This document shows, one piece after another, positions 42,834-51,743 of a stretch of 64,000 nucleotides of DNA. The stretch is taken from positions 1-64,000 of the forward strand of contig CAWVKD010000067.1 in the NCBI GenBank assembly GCA_963929765.1. The letters run 5' to 3'. The DNA is from RGIG529 sp963929765 (lineage in GTDB: Bacteria; Bacillota; Clostridia; Oscillospirales; Oscillospiraceae). Numbering within the stretch: position 1 is the first letter of the stretch; every line of letters starts with the position of its first letter. The notes below the pieces were generated by a model. It did no database searches. It was not told the DNA's origin and saw only the letters and a program-made list of their open reading frames with translations. The position numbers and the translations under genes were made by a program.

Positions 42834-45041
42834 TTATCCTGCCACACGTTTGACCGAAAAAACACCGGAAATCTGGTGCAGCTTCGTCATAACGCCCTTT
42901 AATTGGTCTAAATCCTTTACATCGATGATTAAATTTGCCCTTGCCTGATTATTCCCTATGCTGCGTACAGATAGAGAGCCAATACGCAATTTTGCAGCTG
43001 CCAAAGCACTAGCAATATCTACCACCAATCCATCTCGGTCTTTTGACAGGACTTCCAAGGCAGTGCGATATGTCATTTTATCTCCTTCAACCCAGGAAAC
43101 TTCCACCCAACGGCCTAACTCTTCTGGTTTGCGACGTTCGAAAGCTGCATTGGGACAGTCTTTTCGATGGATGGAAACACCATATCCTTTTGTAATGAAC
43201 CCCACAACCGGATCGCCACGTACCGGCGTACAACATCGAGAAAACTTTACCATACAATTTTCCAGGCCTTGCACCGCAATTCCCGTCTCAGAATGAAGTT
43301 GCTTCTTCGGCTGTTCCTGTGATGAGACACTTCCGGTTTGCGCCATTCGTTCCGCTGCTATCTTTTCTGTTCGCGCTTTATTGATCCGAATCATTTCATC
43401 ACGAATCCGATTAACTGCTTTCAATGCCGTCAAACCGCCATATCCAATGGCAGCATACATTTCATCTAGCGAACCAAATGATACTTTTTTCAGAATCTGA
43501 GGCAGTACAGATTCTTCTGTAATAGCCGACATAGAAATGCCAGCCCGCTTTAGCTCACTTTCAAAACTGCTCTTTCCATGAATAATGTTTTCTTCCCGCC
43601 GCTCTTTCTTAAACCATTGCCGGATCTTGTTTCGTGCCTCATTGCTCTTTGCAATCTGCATCCAATCTCGACTAGGTCCATGGGCAGACTTTGAAGTAAC
43701 CACCTCTACAATATCGCCGCTTTGCAGCACCGTGTCAAAGGGAACGATCCGATTGTTCACTTTTGCTGCTGTCATATGGTTACCAACAGCGGAATGGATA
43801 CTATATGCAAAATCAATCGGTGTCGCACCTGCAGGCAAATTGATCACGTCGCCACGAGGAGTAAATACAAAAACCTCATCGGCAAACATATCAACTTTTA
43901 ATGTGCGAACAAATTCTTCTGCATCGGTATCCTGCTGGCTTTCCAATAGTTTCCGTACCCACTCAAAATTTTCCTCTGTCCCCAGCTTTCCATTGAGGCC
44001 CCGTTTGTATTTCCAGTGAGCAGCAACACCGTATTCTGCCGTATGATGCATATCCCAAGTGCGAATCTGCACTTCAAAGGGAATTCCTTCACGCCCAATC
44101 ACAGTCGTATGAAGAGATTGGTACATATTGGGTTTTGGCGTCCCAATGTAGTCTTTGAAACGCCCCAACACGGGCTTAAACAAATCATGGATACATCCAA
44201 GTACATTGTAACATTCCGGAATATCGTCCACAATGACACGAAAGGCATAGAGATCATACACTTCATCCATCCCAATATTCTGGGCATGCATTTTACGATA
44301 AATGCTGTATACATGTTTCATTCGACCAAAAACCTGGCATTTGATCCCTGCTTCTTTCATTCTCTCTTCAATTTTGTTTTGAATATGCTCCAAAAATTCC
44401 TCGTGAATGGTACTGCGACTTGCCAGACTTTTGGTGATCTCTTCATACCCAACGGGGTCCAGGTATTGAAGAGACAGATCTTCCAATTCCCACTTCATTC
44501 TCTGCATTCCAAGTCGATGAGCAATAGGTGCATAGATCTGCATAGTTTCCAATGCTTTTTCTCGCTGTTTCTGCTCACTCTGATAATTCATGGTCCGCAT
44601 ATTATGCAGCCGATCTGCAATTTTGATCAAAATGACACGGATATCTTTGGCCATTGCCATAAGCATTTTGCGCAGATTCTCCATCTGCTCTTCTTCTTTA
44701 CTGGTGTATTGTACCCTTGTTAATTTCGTAACCCCTTCCACCAAATCTGCCACAGGAGCGCCAAAAAATTTGGCAATCTCCGCATGAGTTGCCTGAGTAT
44801 CTTCGATGCAATCATGGAGCAGCGCAGCGATGATAGACTCAATATCAAGTCCCATTTCTGCCACAATCTCCGCTACGGCCAGCGGGTGGGTCACGAATGG
44901 AGAGCCATCTTTGCGCCGCTGCTGTACATGTGCATTATCTGCATATGTAAATGCAGAAAATAACCGATTGGTATCCAGCGTAGGGTTATATTGTTTTGCT
45001 TTTTCTTCCATTGCATAATATTGTTCCAATACCGGGTCCAC
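42834..45041 (-). CDS. relA: Bifunctional (p)ppGpp synthetase/hydrolase RelA/SpoT
   Basis: A 735-residue Rel protein. The N-terminal HD hydrolase domain (ALLHDCIEDT near residue 70) is followed by the synthetase domain (YAFRVIVDD, then PNMYQSLHTTV), the TGS domain (VFTPRGDVINLPAGATPIDFAY), a zinc-finger region with RCCTPVRGD and a C-terminal ACT domain. HD residues look intact, so both activities are expected. The GTG at 45041 follows GGGAGGTGCC; an ATG five codons upstream sits on the ribosome site itself. Confidence 0.96.
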   Translation of the reverse strand: MDPVLEQYYAMEEKAKQYNPTLDTNRLFSAFTYADNAHVQQRRKDGSPFVTHPLAVAEIVAEMGLDIESIIAALLHDCIEDTQATHAEIAKFFGAPVADLVEGVTKLTRVQYTSKEEEQMENLRKMLMAMAKDIRVILIKIADRLHNMRTMNYQSEQKQREKALETMQIYAPIAHRLGMQRMKWELEDLSLQYLDPVGYEEITKSLASRSTIHEEFLEHIQNKIEERMKEAGIKCQVFGRMKHVYSIYRKMHAQNIGMDEVYDLYAFRVIVDDIPECYNVLGCIHDLFKPVLGRFKDYIGTPKPNMYQSLHTTVIGREGIPFEVQIRTWDMHHTAEYGVAAHWKYKRGLNGKLGTEENFEWVRKLLESQQDTDAEEFVRTLKVDMFADEVFVFTPRGDVINLPAGATPIDFAYSIHSAVGNHMTAAKVNNRIVPFDTVLQSGDIVEVVTSKSAHGPSRDWMQIAKSNEARNKIRQWFKKERREENIIHGKSSFESELKRAGISMSAITEESVLPQILKKVSFGSLDEMYAAIGYGGLTALKAVNRIRDEMIRINKARTEKIAAERMAQTGSVSSQEQPKKQLHSETGIAVQGLENCMVKFSRCCTPVRGDPVVGFITKGYGVSIHRKDCPNAAFERRKPEELGRWVEVSWVEGDKMTYRTALEVLSKDRDGLVVDIASALAAAKLRIGSLSVRSIGNNQARANLIIDVKDLDQLKGVMTKLHQISGVFSVKRVAG

Positions 45042-45088
45042 AGCGGCACCTCCCATCTAAAAATGATTGAATCATGGTATGTAATAAT

Positions 45089-47197
45089 CTACAGTGGGTC
45101 TTGGGAATTCTCTTTTCGATTGCAACGTAAGGCAATCATAATGGGTGATTGTTCCAAATCCACTTTCTTAATTTTTGTACTAATCGCAATTCGCAATCTA
45201 TTACAATCTTTTTGTAAGGTAATCAAGCCTCGCTCTGCAAATACCTCCAGGCAGACCATTGTTCGCATGACAGTTGCTGGAAGTCCGTAGGTTTTGGCAA
45301 TTTTGCAGGATAGACTTGGCAGTGTATCTTCCAGCCCCAATGTTCCTGCATATCGAAGCAAATACCGCCATACTGCTGCAAAGTCTTCTCGATCAGGTGT
45401 GATTACTTTTGTTTCTTCACTTGTAAAAGGAATTTTATTTTTATATTTTTGATAAAGCGCTTTCTGCATTTGTGCTTGAGTACAAGCTGGATGTAAATCA
45501 ACCAAAATTAACTGAACCGTTTGGTTACCACGAAATTCATTGATCTGTAAGGTAAATGCTGCATCCACCCGCTGTCCCAATCGCACACCTGTCTCCTTGG
45601 CATTTGTGGAAAAAAAGATGGCATCAAACTGCCGATCCCGTTTCTTTAATCGTAATTTTAAATGGCGACCATCACCCACATGAGATAGCGTTGTTATGGT
45701 AAATCCCCGCATGCAGAACAACGGCTTTGGGTTCCCGGCCCCATGAGGCTCTAAAATAGACAGTGCCCGAACCTGCTCGGTAGTGAGTAGTTCCGGGTCA
45801 TGTAGTTCTACATCAATCGCGAGTTCAGAAACTGGCTTTTGAGCTCCCCAACGGCGGCAAACGTATGCATTCAACCGAAAGCGCAGTGCTGGAATGTTTT
45901 TTTTCAAAATAGTAAATCCAGCTGCCAAAGCATGACCGCCAAAACTCTCTAGCAAATCTTGATTCTCTTCCAGAGCTTCAAATAGATTAAGTCCGCCATA
46001 ACTACGGCAGGACCCTTTCCCTTTCTCTCCCTCTAAACATATCATAAACACAGGACAAGCATATCTGTCTGCCAAACGAGATGCCACAATTCCAACCACT
46101 CCTTGATGCCATCTCGCGTCTTCTAATACGAGAGCCATACATTCTTCTGGCTGCATTGCTTGAATGCGTGAAAGAGCCTGCTCATAAATCGTCATTTCAA
46201 TAGACTGACGTTCTCGATTGAGTTGGCACAATTGCTTAGCTAATAAATTGGCATGGGTTTTGTCCTCTGTTAAAAGCAACTCTACTGCCAATTTGGCACA
46301 TCCCATTCGACCAGCTGCGTTGATCCGAGGGGCTAATACAAAACCGATTCCTGTTGAATCAATTCCGCGTTTCTCCAAACCCGCCTCTTGTATTAACATA
46401 TGCAGACCTGTTCTTTCCGGCTTAGTATGGTTGTCCATCTCTAAACGAATTGCCTTCAAGCCAGCTTGTAAAATGGCCCTATTTTCTCCCACAAGAGGCA
46501 TAACATCAGCTACTGTTCCTACCGCAGCCAGAGGTGCAAGTGTTTGAAATACTTTTCTCAGCTGATTTTCTGGTGTGAGTGCCAAAGCCAATTTAAGTGC
46601 CACACCTACACCCGCTAAATGAAGAAATGGATATGTGCAATCTTTTCTATGAGGATTGACTACAGCTTGTGCATCAGGCAATTTATCTTTACATTCATGA
46701 TGATCTGTTATTATAACATCTATACCGCATTCTTTGGCATACTGCACTTCTTCAATAGCCGTAATTCCGCAATCAACAGTAACTAAAAGCGTAACCCCCT
46801 GCTTTGCCAAGAACGTTATGGCATTTCGGTTGAGACCGTATCCTTCTTCCAAACGATCTGGGATGTAATATGTGCAATTGGCGCCTAAATCGCTTAAATA
46901 CCGTACCATAAGGCAAGTAGCAGTTATCCCATCTACATCATAATCACCATAAATCACCATGTGTTCACCAGCTGAAATAGCCGATTTGATTCGCTCCACT
47001 GCTTGTTGCATATCACGCAGTGCAAGCGGATCTTGCAGCAGATGGGTTCCATCATCCAAAAACGCCTTTGCCTGTTCTATGGTCTGAATTCCACGCGAAC
47101 TAAGAACAGCTGCTGCCAATGGCGGCATACCAGATGCTTGTAGCAACGCCTCGACCACCGGGGCATGGGAGGCAATGTTCCATCGTTCAAATTTCAT
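45089..47197 (-). CDS. recJ: Single-stranded-DNA-specific exonuclease RecJ
   Basis: A 702-residue DHH-family 5'-3' exonuclease. The first DHH motif GDYDVDGITA is near residue 82, ITDHHE near 155, and the DHHA1 segment GGHALAAGFT near 420. A C-terminal region of about 100 residues extends beyond the OB domain. It acts in recombination and repair. CGGAGG precedes the ATG at 47197. It leads into relA. Confidence 0.95.
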   Translation of the reverse strand: MKFERWNIASHAPVVEALLQASGMPPLAAAVLSSRGIQTIEQAKAFLDDGTHLLQDPLALRDMQQAVERIKSAISAGEHMVIYGDYDVDGITATCLMVRYLSDLGANCTYYIPDRLEEGYGLNRNAITFLAKQGVTLLVTVDCGITAIEEVQYAKECGIDVIITDHHECKDKLPDAQAVVNPHRKDCTYPFLHLAGVGVALKLALALTPENQLRKVFQTLAPLAAVGTVADVMPLVGENRAILQAGLKAIRLEMDNHTKPERTGLHMLIQEAGLEKRGIDSTGIGFVLAPRINAAGRMGCAKLAVELLLTEDKTHANLLAKQLCQLNRERQSIEMTIYEQALSRIQAMQPEECMALVLEDARWHQGVVGIVASRLADRYACPVFMICLEGEKGKGSCRSYGGLNLFEALEENQDLLESFGGHALAAGFTILKKNIPALRFRLNAYVCRRWGAQKPVSELAIDVELHDPELLTTEQVRALSILEPHGAGNPKPLFCMRGFTITTLSHVGDGRHLKLRLKKRDRQFDAIFFSTNAKETGVRLGQRVDAAFTLQINEFRGNQTVQLILVDLHPACTQAQMQKALYQKYKNKIPFTSEETKVITPDREDFAAVWRYLLRYAGTLGLEDTLPSLSCKIAKTYGLPATVMRTMVCLEVFAERGLITLQKDCNRLRIAISTKIKKVDLEQSPIMIALRCNRKENSQDPL

Positions 47198-47376
47198 GCC
47201 CCATCCTCCGATTTTACTCTTTTTCATTCTATTTTATTATACCAAATACAGCACATTTATACAAGGAAAATATACAAATATCCACCCCTCCTACAGACCG
47301 AATAAAAGGTTCATTTTACCATGGGAATACTTCCATATTCTTGTCAGAGAAAATCCTTTCTTCTTTCTTTTCTCTC

Positions 47377-47404
47377 TTGCAATTTTAACAAAATGCGATA
47401 TAAT
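47377..47404 (+). promoter_or_regulatory. Promoter of the FMN-riboswitch transcript
   Basis: TTGCAA 47377-47382, a 16-base spacer and TATAAT 47399-47404, starting RNA about 20 bases before the aptamer. Confidence 0.7.
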
Positions 47405-47430
47405 GATGGACAGCTTCATATGAATTGTGC

Positions 47431-47537
47431 GTCTTCAGGGCAGGGTGTAACTCCCTACCGGCGGTAAAGCCCGCAAGCGTTTTGCAGAACTGGTGAGATT
47501 CCAGTGCCGACAGTCACAGTCTGGATGGAAGAAGATG
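47431..47537 (+). ncRNA. FMN riboswitch (RFN element) aptamer
   Basis: The conserved RFN segments are clear: CAGGGCAGGGTG at the 5' side, ACCGGCGGTAAAGCCCGC, then GTGAGATTCCAGTGCCGACAG and GTCTGGATGG. P1 is formed by GTCTTC 47431-47436 and GAAGAT 47531-47536. It senses flavin mononucleotide and should switch off the riboflavin transporter gene ribU when FMN is abundant. Confidence 0.97.
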
Positions 47538-47541
47538 AAGA

Positions 47542-47566
47542 AGAACAAACTATTTTGTTCTTTTTT
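47542..47566 (+). terminator. AT-rich hairpin with U-tract directly after the FMN aptamer
   Basis: AGAACAAA 47542-47549 pairs with TTTGTTCT 47554-47561 and runs into T6. It is weak by composition but could be a first termination site or part of the switching structure. Confidence 0.45.
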
Positions 47567-47589
47567 GTTCCATACTGTCTAAGGAGTAA

Positions 47590-47625
47590 ACCACCCGAAA
47601 GGCATCGCTTTTCTGGTGGTTTTTT
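47590..47625 (+). terminator. Riboswitch-controlled terminator
   Basis: ACCACC 47590-47595 pairs with GGTGGT 47615-47620, with an inner GAAA/TTTTC pairing, followed by a T run. It ends just before the ribU ribosome binding site. Confidence 0.8.
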
Positions 47626-47643
47626 GAAAGGGGAAGGGTACGA

Positions 47644-48207
47644 ATGAAATATCAAACAAGAAAATTAACTGTAATGGCCATGCTGATCGCTGTCTCTATT
47701 ATCCTAGTCTACTTGGTTCATTTTCCTTTGATCCCTGGAGCGGATTTTTTAGAGTACGATCCCGCTGATATCTCTATCTTGGTTGGCACATTTGCTTTTG
47801 GTCCTATTTCTGGCTTACTCATTACAATAGTAGCCTCTCTCATCCAGGGACTGACCGTCAGTGCTAAAAGCGGTTTATATGGTATTATCATGCATATCAT
47901 TGCAACGGGAACTTTTGTTATCGTAGCGGGATGTATCTATCGTTGGAAACGCACCCTTGCAGGAGCCTTGATTTCTTTGGTTTGCGGCGCACTTGCTATG
48001 ACGCTCATTATGCTGGGTGCCAACTTGATCATCACACCGTTGTTTTTAACCCTTCCTTATGAAGCAGTTAAAGATATGCTTCTACCTGTTTTCTTGCCAT
48101 TTAACTTGGCAAAAGCCGGCATCAACGCGCTTATTACTTTTGTAGTATATAAACCTATTTCCACTTTGATCCATAAATATAGCGATAATCCTATTGCTCA
48201 AGATTAA
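47644..48207 (+). CDS. ribU: Riboflavin ECF transporter S component
   Basis: A 187-residue membrane protein with about six helices. The N-terminal KLTVMAMLIAVSIILVYLVHF and the DISILVGTFAFGPISGLLI stretch are typical of ECF S components of the RibU group. The FMN riboswitch upstream identifies riboflavin or FMN as the likely substrate. It would use a shared ECF energising module (EcfA/A'/T), which is not in this window. Confidence 0.92.
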   Translation: MKYQTRKLTVMAMLIAVSIILVYLVHFPLIPGADFLEYDPADISILVGTFAFGPISGLLITIVASLIQGLTVSAKSGLYGIIMHIIATGTFVIVAGCIYRWKRTLAGALISLVCGALAMTLIMLGANLIITPLFLTLPYEAVKDMLLPVFLPFNLAKAGINALITFVVYKPISTLIHKYSDNPIAQD

Positions 48208-48229
48208 CCAAACAGTATCAACAAAACAG

Positions 48230-48263
48230 CGGGGATGACCATATTGGGCCATCCCCACTATTT
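48230..48263 (+). terminator. Terminator after ribU
   Basis: GGGGATGACC pairs with GGCCATCCCC around a short loop, with ACTATTTT following. Confidence 0.75.
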
Positions 48264-48323
48264 TGTCTGGGCATACTTTCTCACCAATGCGGCATATGAT
48301 AGGATCAAAGGAGGGAATATCCT

Positions 48324-48836
48324 ATGGTGCCGCGAAAATATATGATTGGTTTTCTCTTAGCAACACTATTTGGGGTTGGTCTTCATTTTCTTTATAGTTT
48401 TTTCCCAAACCCTATCACTGCTCTATTTTCCCCTGTGTGCGAAAGTATATGGGAACATATCAAATTAATCTATTGGTCTTACCTTCTCGTTGCCATTTTT
48501 CTTGTACGAGGAGAGGGCCCCGGTGCTTGGCGCATTCACCTTTCTACTTTATTCATTATTTCCATATTCCAAACTGTTTGTGGATATATTTATCACATCA
48601 TCCTGTGCCAAGATGCTTTTGTGTTTGATCTATCTCTTTATGTATTATCAATGGGAATTGGCTTTGCCCTCTCCTGTTTCCTGCGCTCCCGAAGTGACCT
48701 GCACGTTGGTAAAGTCCTACCTATATTGGCAATCATTCTTGGGCTTGCCATCCTGGTCTTTACCTTTTATCCCCCACAATTGCGGCTCTTTGCCGATTTG
48801 TCAGCTGTTCGCACTTGGGCTACCATTCCCTATTAA
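48324..48836 (+). CDS. DUF6512-like integral membrane protein
   Basis: A 170-residue protein with about five membrane helices. A conserved NPITALFSPVCESIWEHIKL segment after the first helix resembles the PVNESxWEHLKL motif of DUF6512 membrane proteins. Function unknown. A ribosome site (AGGAGGG) precedes the ATG. It is a single gene between two terminators and convergent with the DHHW gene. Confidence 0.7.
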   Translation: MVPRKYMIGFLLATLFGVGLHFLYSFFPNPITALFSPVCESIWEHIKLIYWSYLLVAIFLVRGEGPGAWRIHLSTLFIISIFQTVCGYIYHIILCQDAFVFDLSLYVLSMGIGFALSCFLRSRSDLHVGKVLPILAIILGLAILVFTFYPPQLRLFADLSAVRTWATIPY

Positions 48837-48856
48837 ACTCTATTCTAGGTTAATCC

Positions 48857-48893
48857 AAAAGCGTGTTCTTTTTGGAAAGAGAACACGCTTTTC
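48857..48893. terminator. Bidirectional terminator
   Basis: AAAAGCGTGTTCTT pairs with AAGAACACGCTTTT-type sequence across 48857-48893; A and T runs at both ends serve both convergent genes. Confidence 0.85.
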
Positions 48894-48903
48894 CATTTGA
48901 TCT

Positions 48904-50112
48904 CTATGAAAACTGGAACATGGCTGGTGTATTGGTTGTAGCAGTCGTATACAAAAACAAAACGATATCTGGTTTGTTTTCCAAAATATATTCCGTTAAA
49001 GAATCTTGAAAATATCTCAGATCGATGGTCTCCAACGTTCCACATGCCAAAGATAAAAATGGTGTAAGGGCGCAGGCATATGAATCTCGTACTAGTAAAA
49101 TGTGAGGACCGTCCGGGTTGTTATGGTTGATAACTTTGGCAAAATCATAATCTCCACCTGCATACAGTGTATAAGGATTTCCCCCAAAATAATCTGTCGT
49201 TGCTACCCGATCCTGGAAAATCACCGTTTCTCTATAATCTCCTGTTCGATCTATTTGCGCCAAAGGAACACGGTAAGTTAAGCGGGTTTCAAACCGGGGG
49301 GCAATCAAAGTAATATCATCCACTCCTGCATAGAAAGTTCCCACTCGCTTTCCCTGACTTCCTAAAAAAATATCTTCATATACCGTGAATTCGTATTGGT
49401 CTGGATCTACAAGTGCATCATCAATGGAAAAACCATACTGCTCTTCCAAATAGGCACATAGAGTCTGAAATGCCAAAAATGCTCCTTCCGGTTTCCAATG
49501 GTGATCCGTGTTGAAAAAATAATCATCAAAATTGGAAAGACGATCAAATGTACGCCGGAAATCCAGCACTTCTACACCGCCTTCTTCTACCAAAGAAACT
49601 AGTTGATTCATTTGTGCATTTCCATATTCTGTTGTTACTTCCGGAAGTCCTTCTTTCCCTTCTCGCACTTTGGAAGGCGCTGCCATAAACAACAATGGAA
49701 TGCCAGCCTGTTCCAAGGTATCGTTCAATGCAACAAGAGATCGAGCCTCCTCTGACACATCTTGTTGCTCTGCATCTTTTGAAACAAATTGTAATTTCCC
49801 ATTGTCCAGTCGCACAACCATGGTTTCAGGATTCGCGTCTTCAATCACCCGCTTTCCCAGCAGTCTTTGCACGCCGCCGAAAAGCTGAATGAATCCATGG
49901 GTACGATCTGCACTTTCGTTCAACGCTCCTTCTGTTGCGTCAATGGTCCATATGATTCGATTCAAAAATGTGACTTCTTCTGTTTTGTTTTCTCGATACC
50001 CCTCTCGGATAGATGCCCAAACCGACTCGGCATCTGAAACAATCCATCCAAACATGCCGAACAGAACCAACAAACACAGTATGGCACTCCATGTATATCG
50101 GCGTTTTTTCAT
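48904..50112 (-). CDS. DHHW/AlgX-like secreted SGNH-fold O-acetylation protein
   Basis: A 402-residue protein with an N-terminal signal anchor (ILCLLVLFGMFGWIV). The FNTDHHWKPEGA motif near residue 203 and the late LLVRDSYA serve as the His and Ser parts of an SGNH-type acyl-transfer site, as in AlgJ/AlgX and DHHW proteins. It lies 34 bases after an MBOAT gene, so the pair probably O-acetylates an exported polysaccharide or wall polymer outside the membrane. Polymer unknown. Confidence 0.85.
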   Translation of the reverse strand: MKKRRYTWSAILCLLVLFGMFGWIVSDAESVWASIREGYRENKTEEVTFLNRIIWTIDATEGALNESADRTHGFIQLFGGVQRLLGKRVIEDANPETMVVRLDNGKLQFVSKDAEQQDVSEEARSLVALNDTLEQAGIPLLFMAAPSKVREGKEGLPEVTTEYGNAQMNQLVSLVEEGGVEVLDFRRTFDRLSNFDDYFFNTDHHWKPEGAFLAFQTLCAYLEEQYGFSIDDALVDPDQYEFTVYEDIFLGSQGKRVGTFYAGVDDITLIAPRFETRLTYRVPLAQIDRTGDYRETVIFQDRVATTDYFGGNPYTLYAGGDYDFAKVINHNNPDGPHILLVRDSYACALTPFLSLACGTLETIDLRYFQDSLTEYILENKPDIVLFLYTTATTNTPAMFQFS

Positions 50113-50146
50113 AGGAAGCCTCCTTTGACCTTCTCCTTTTGGATCA

Positions 50147-51574
50147 TTAGAAATTAAAATAAATAAAGGGGTTATATGTACCTTTCACAATATAAGAAAC
50201 TGACACAATTAATACAATAACTAGCAGCAAGGAATATCCCATATCCATCCACTTGGATGTATGATCCAAACGATCAGTCCGCTTTCGAAGATTGCGGAAC
50301 ACCGGCGTTGCACAAACGATTGCTGCCAAATAAAACCACTTATACTCCCAAAGATAAAAAAGAACGGAATGGTCCCACACTCCATTGGCTCCAAATCCTA
50401 GCATCGATGTGATACATGTCAAGCCAATGGACAAAGTATCTGCACGAAACATGATTTCGCCAATGCAGAAGAAAAACAGGGTATATACGGACGCAATAAC
50501 AGAATGGCGTTTTAAAAAACCCTTGAGAGGTGTAAACTTTTCCAGACACAGGAATACATAATAATACATTCCCCAAACAATAAATGTCCAGTTGGCGCCA
50601 TGCCACAAACCCGTTAAAAGCCAGACAACAAACAAATTCCATGCCGTTCGTTTCCGAGTTCCCCGGCTTCCGCCCATAGGAAAGTAGACATAATCTTGGA
50701 ACCAAGCTCCTAGGGATATATGCCAGCGTCTCCAAACAGATGCCAACGACTTTGCTGTCAACGGGTAATCAAAGTTTTCCAAAAAGTGAAACCCAAACAT
50801 GCGCCCCAGACCAATGGCCATATCAGAATATCCAGAAAAATCAAAATAAAGCTGAAGGACGTAGGAAATGGCACCTAGCCAAGCAAAAGAAACTGTCAAT
50901 CCATCTCCCGCCGCTTTGGCAATAGCAGCATCCGCCACCACAACCAAACTGTTTGCAATCAGCACTTTTTTTCCCAATCCTATGACAAACCGACAGATAC
51001 CTTCTGAAAAGTCGTTCCAGGTTTCTTTTCTATTTTGAATTTCTTCTGCTATGGTTTCATAGCGTACAATTGGACCGGCAATCAATTGAGGAAAGAAAGC
51101 AATATATAATCCCACATTCAATGGATTGGTCTGTGCGCTTCCTTTTCCACGTAAAACATCAAAAACATAGGAAATAGATTGGAATGTAAAAAATGAAATG
51201 CCAATGGGCAGTTGAATTCCAGGAAGGAGTAACTGCGTTCCAAATAGGGCATTAATATTCTCTAAAGTAAAATCAAGATATTTGAATACAAAAATAATAC
51301 CCAAATTGACAAAAAGGGTACATAAAACGACAAAAAGGCGTCCTTTTCCTTGATTCTCCCGAGCGCGACCTGCAAATAGACCCAAAAAATAATTCAATAC
51401 AATCGAGGCAATCATCACCAGAACAAACCAGGGTTCTCCCCATGCATAAAAAAAGAGAGATGCCAGAAAAAGAAAAATATTTTGGCCCAATCTCCATCGC
51501 CGCAACGGAACATAATATCCAAATAGGACGAGAGGTAAAAATATAAATAAAAATACGGAACTGGAAAACAGCAT
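50147..51574 (-). CDS. MBOAT-family O-acyltransferase (AlgI/DltB-like)
   Basis: A 475-residue membrane protein with about 11 helices. It has the conserved LPIGISFFTFQSISY region, DFWRRWHISL-like SVWRRWHISLGAWF, and the GLWHGANWTFIVWG motif containing the catalytic histidine. AlgI-type MBOATs transfer acetyl groups across the membrane to an SGNH partner, here the DHHW protein encoded next. AAAGGAG precedes the ATG at 51574. Confidence 0.93.
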   Translation of the reverse strand: MLFSSSVFLFIFLPLVLFGYYVPLRRWRLGQNIFLFLASLFFYAWGEPWFVLVMIASIVLNYFLGLFAGRARENQGKGRLFVVLCTLFVNLGIIFVFKYLDFTLENINALFGTQLLLPGIQLPIGISFFTFQSISYVFDVLRGKGSAQTNPLNVGLYIAFFPQLIAGPIVRYETIAEEIQNRKETWNDFSEGICRFVIGLGKKVLIANSLVVVADAAIAKAAGDGLTVSFAWLGAISYVLQLYFDFSGYSDMAIGLGRMFGFHFLENFDYPLTAKSLASVWRRWHISLGAWFQDYVYFPMGGSRGTRKRTAWNLFVVWLLTGLWHGANWTFIVWGMYYYVFLCLEKFTPLKGFLKRHSVIASVYTLFFFCIGEIMFRADTLSIGLTCITSMLGFGANGVWDHSVLFYLWEYKWFYLAAIVCATPVFRNLRKRTDRLDHTSKWMDMGYSLLLVIVLIVSVSYIVKGTYNPFIYFNF

Positions 51575-51677
51575 CTTTTTTGCTCCTTTGTTTCCATAAT
51601 ACATGTGTATTGTATGATTTTAGCATATCCTTTTTGGTTTATCAACCTCAAGTCTTTGGAAGTAAGTTCATTCTCAG

Positions 51678-51706
51678 TTGTCTCCTTTCGTCACCTGTGA
51701 TACACT
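51678..51706 (+). promoter_or_regulatory. Promoter of the decarboxylase-like gene
   Basis: TTGTCT 51678-51683, a 17-base spacer, and TACACT 51701-51706 with a TG just before it. Confidence 0.55.
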
Positions 51707-51743
51707 AAAAATTAAGTCTACTCTATCACAGGAGGAACAGCGT

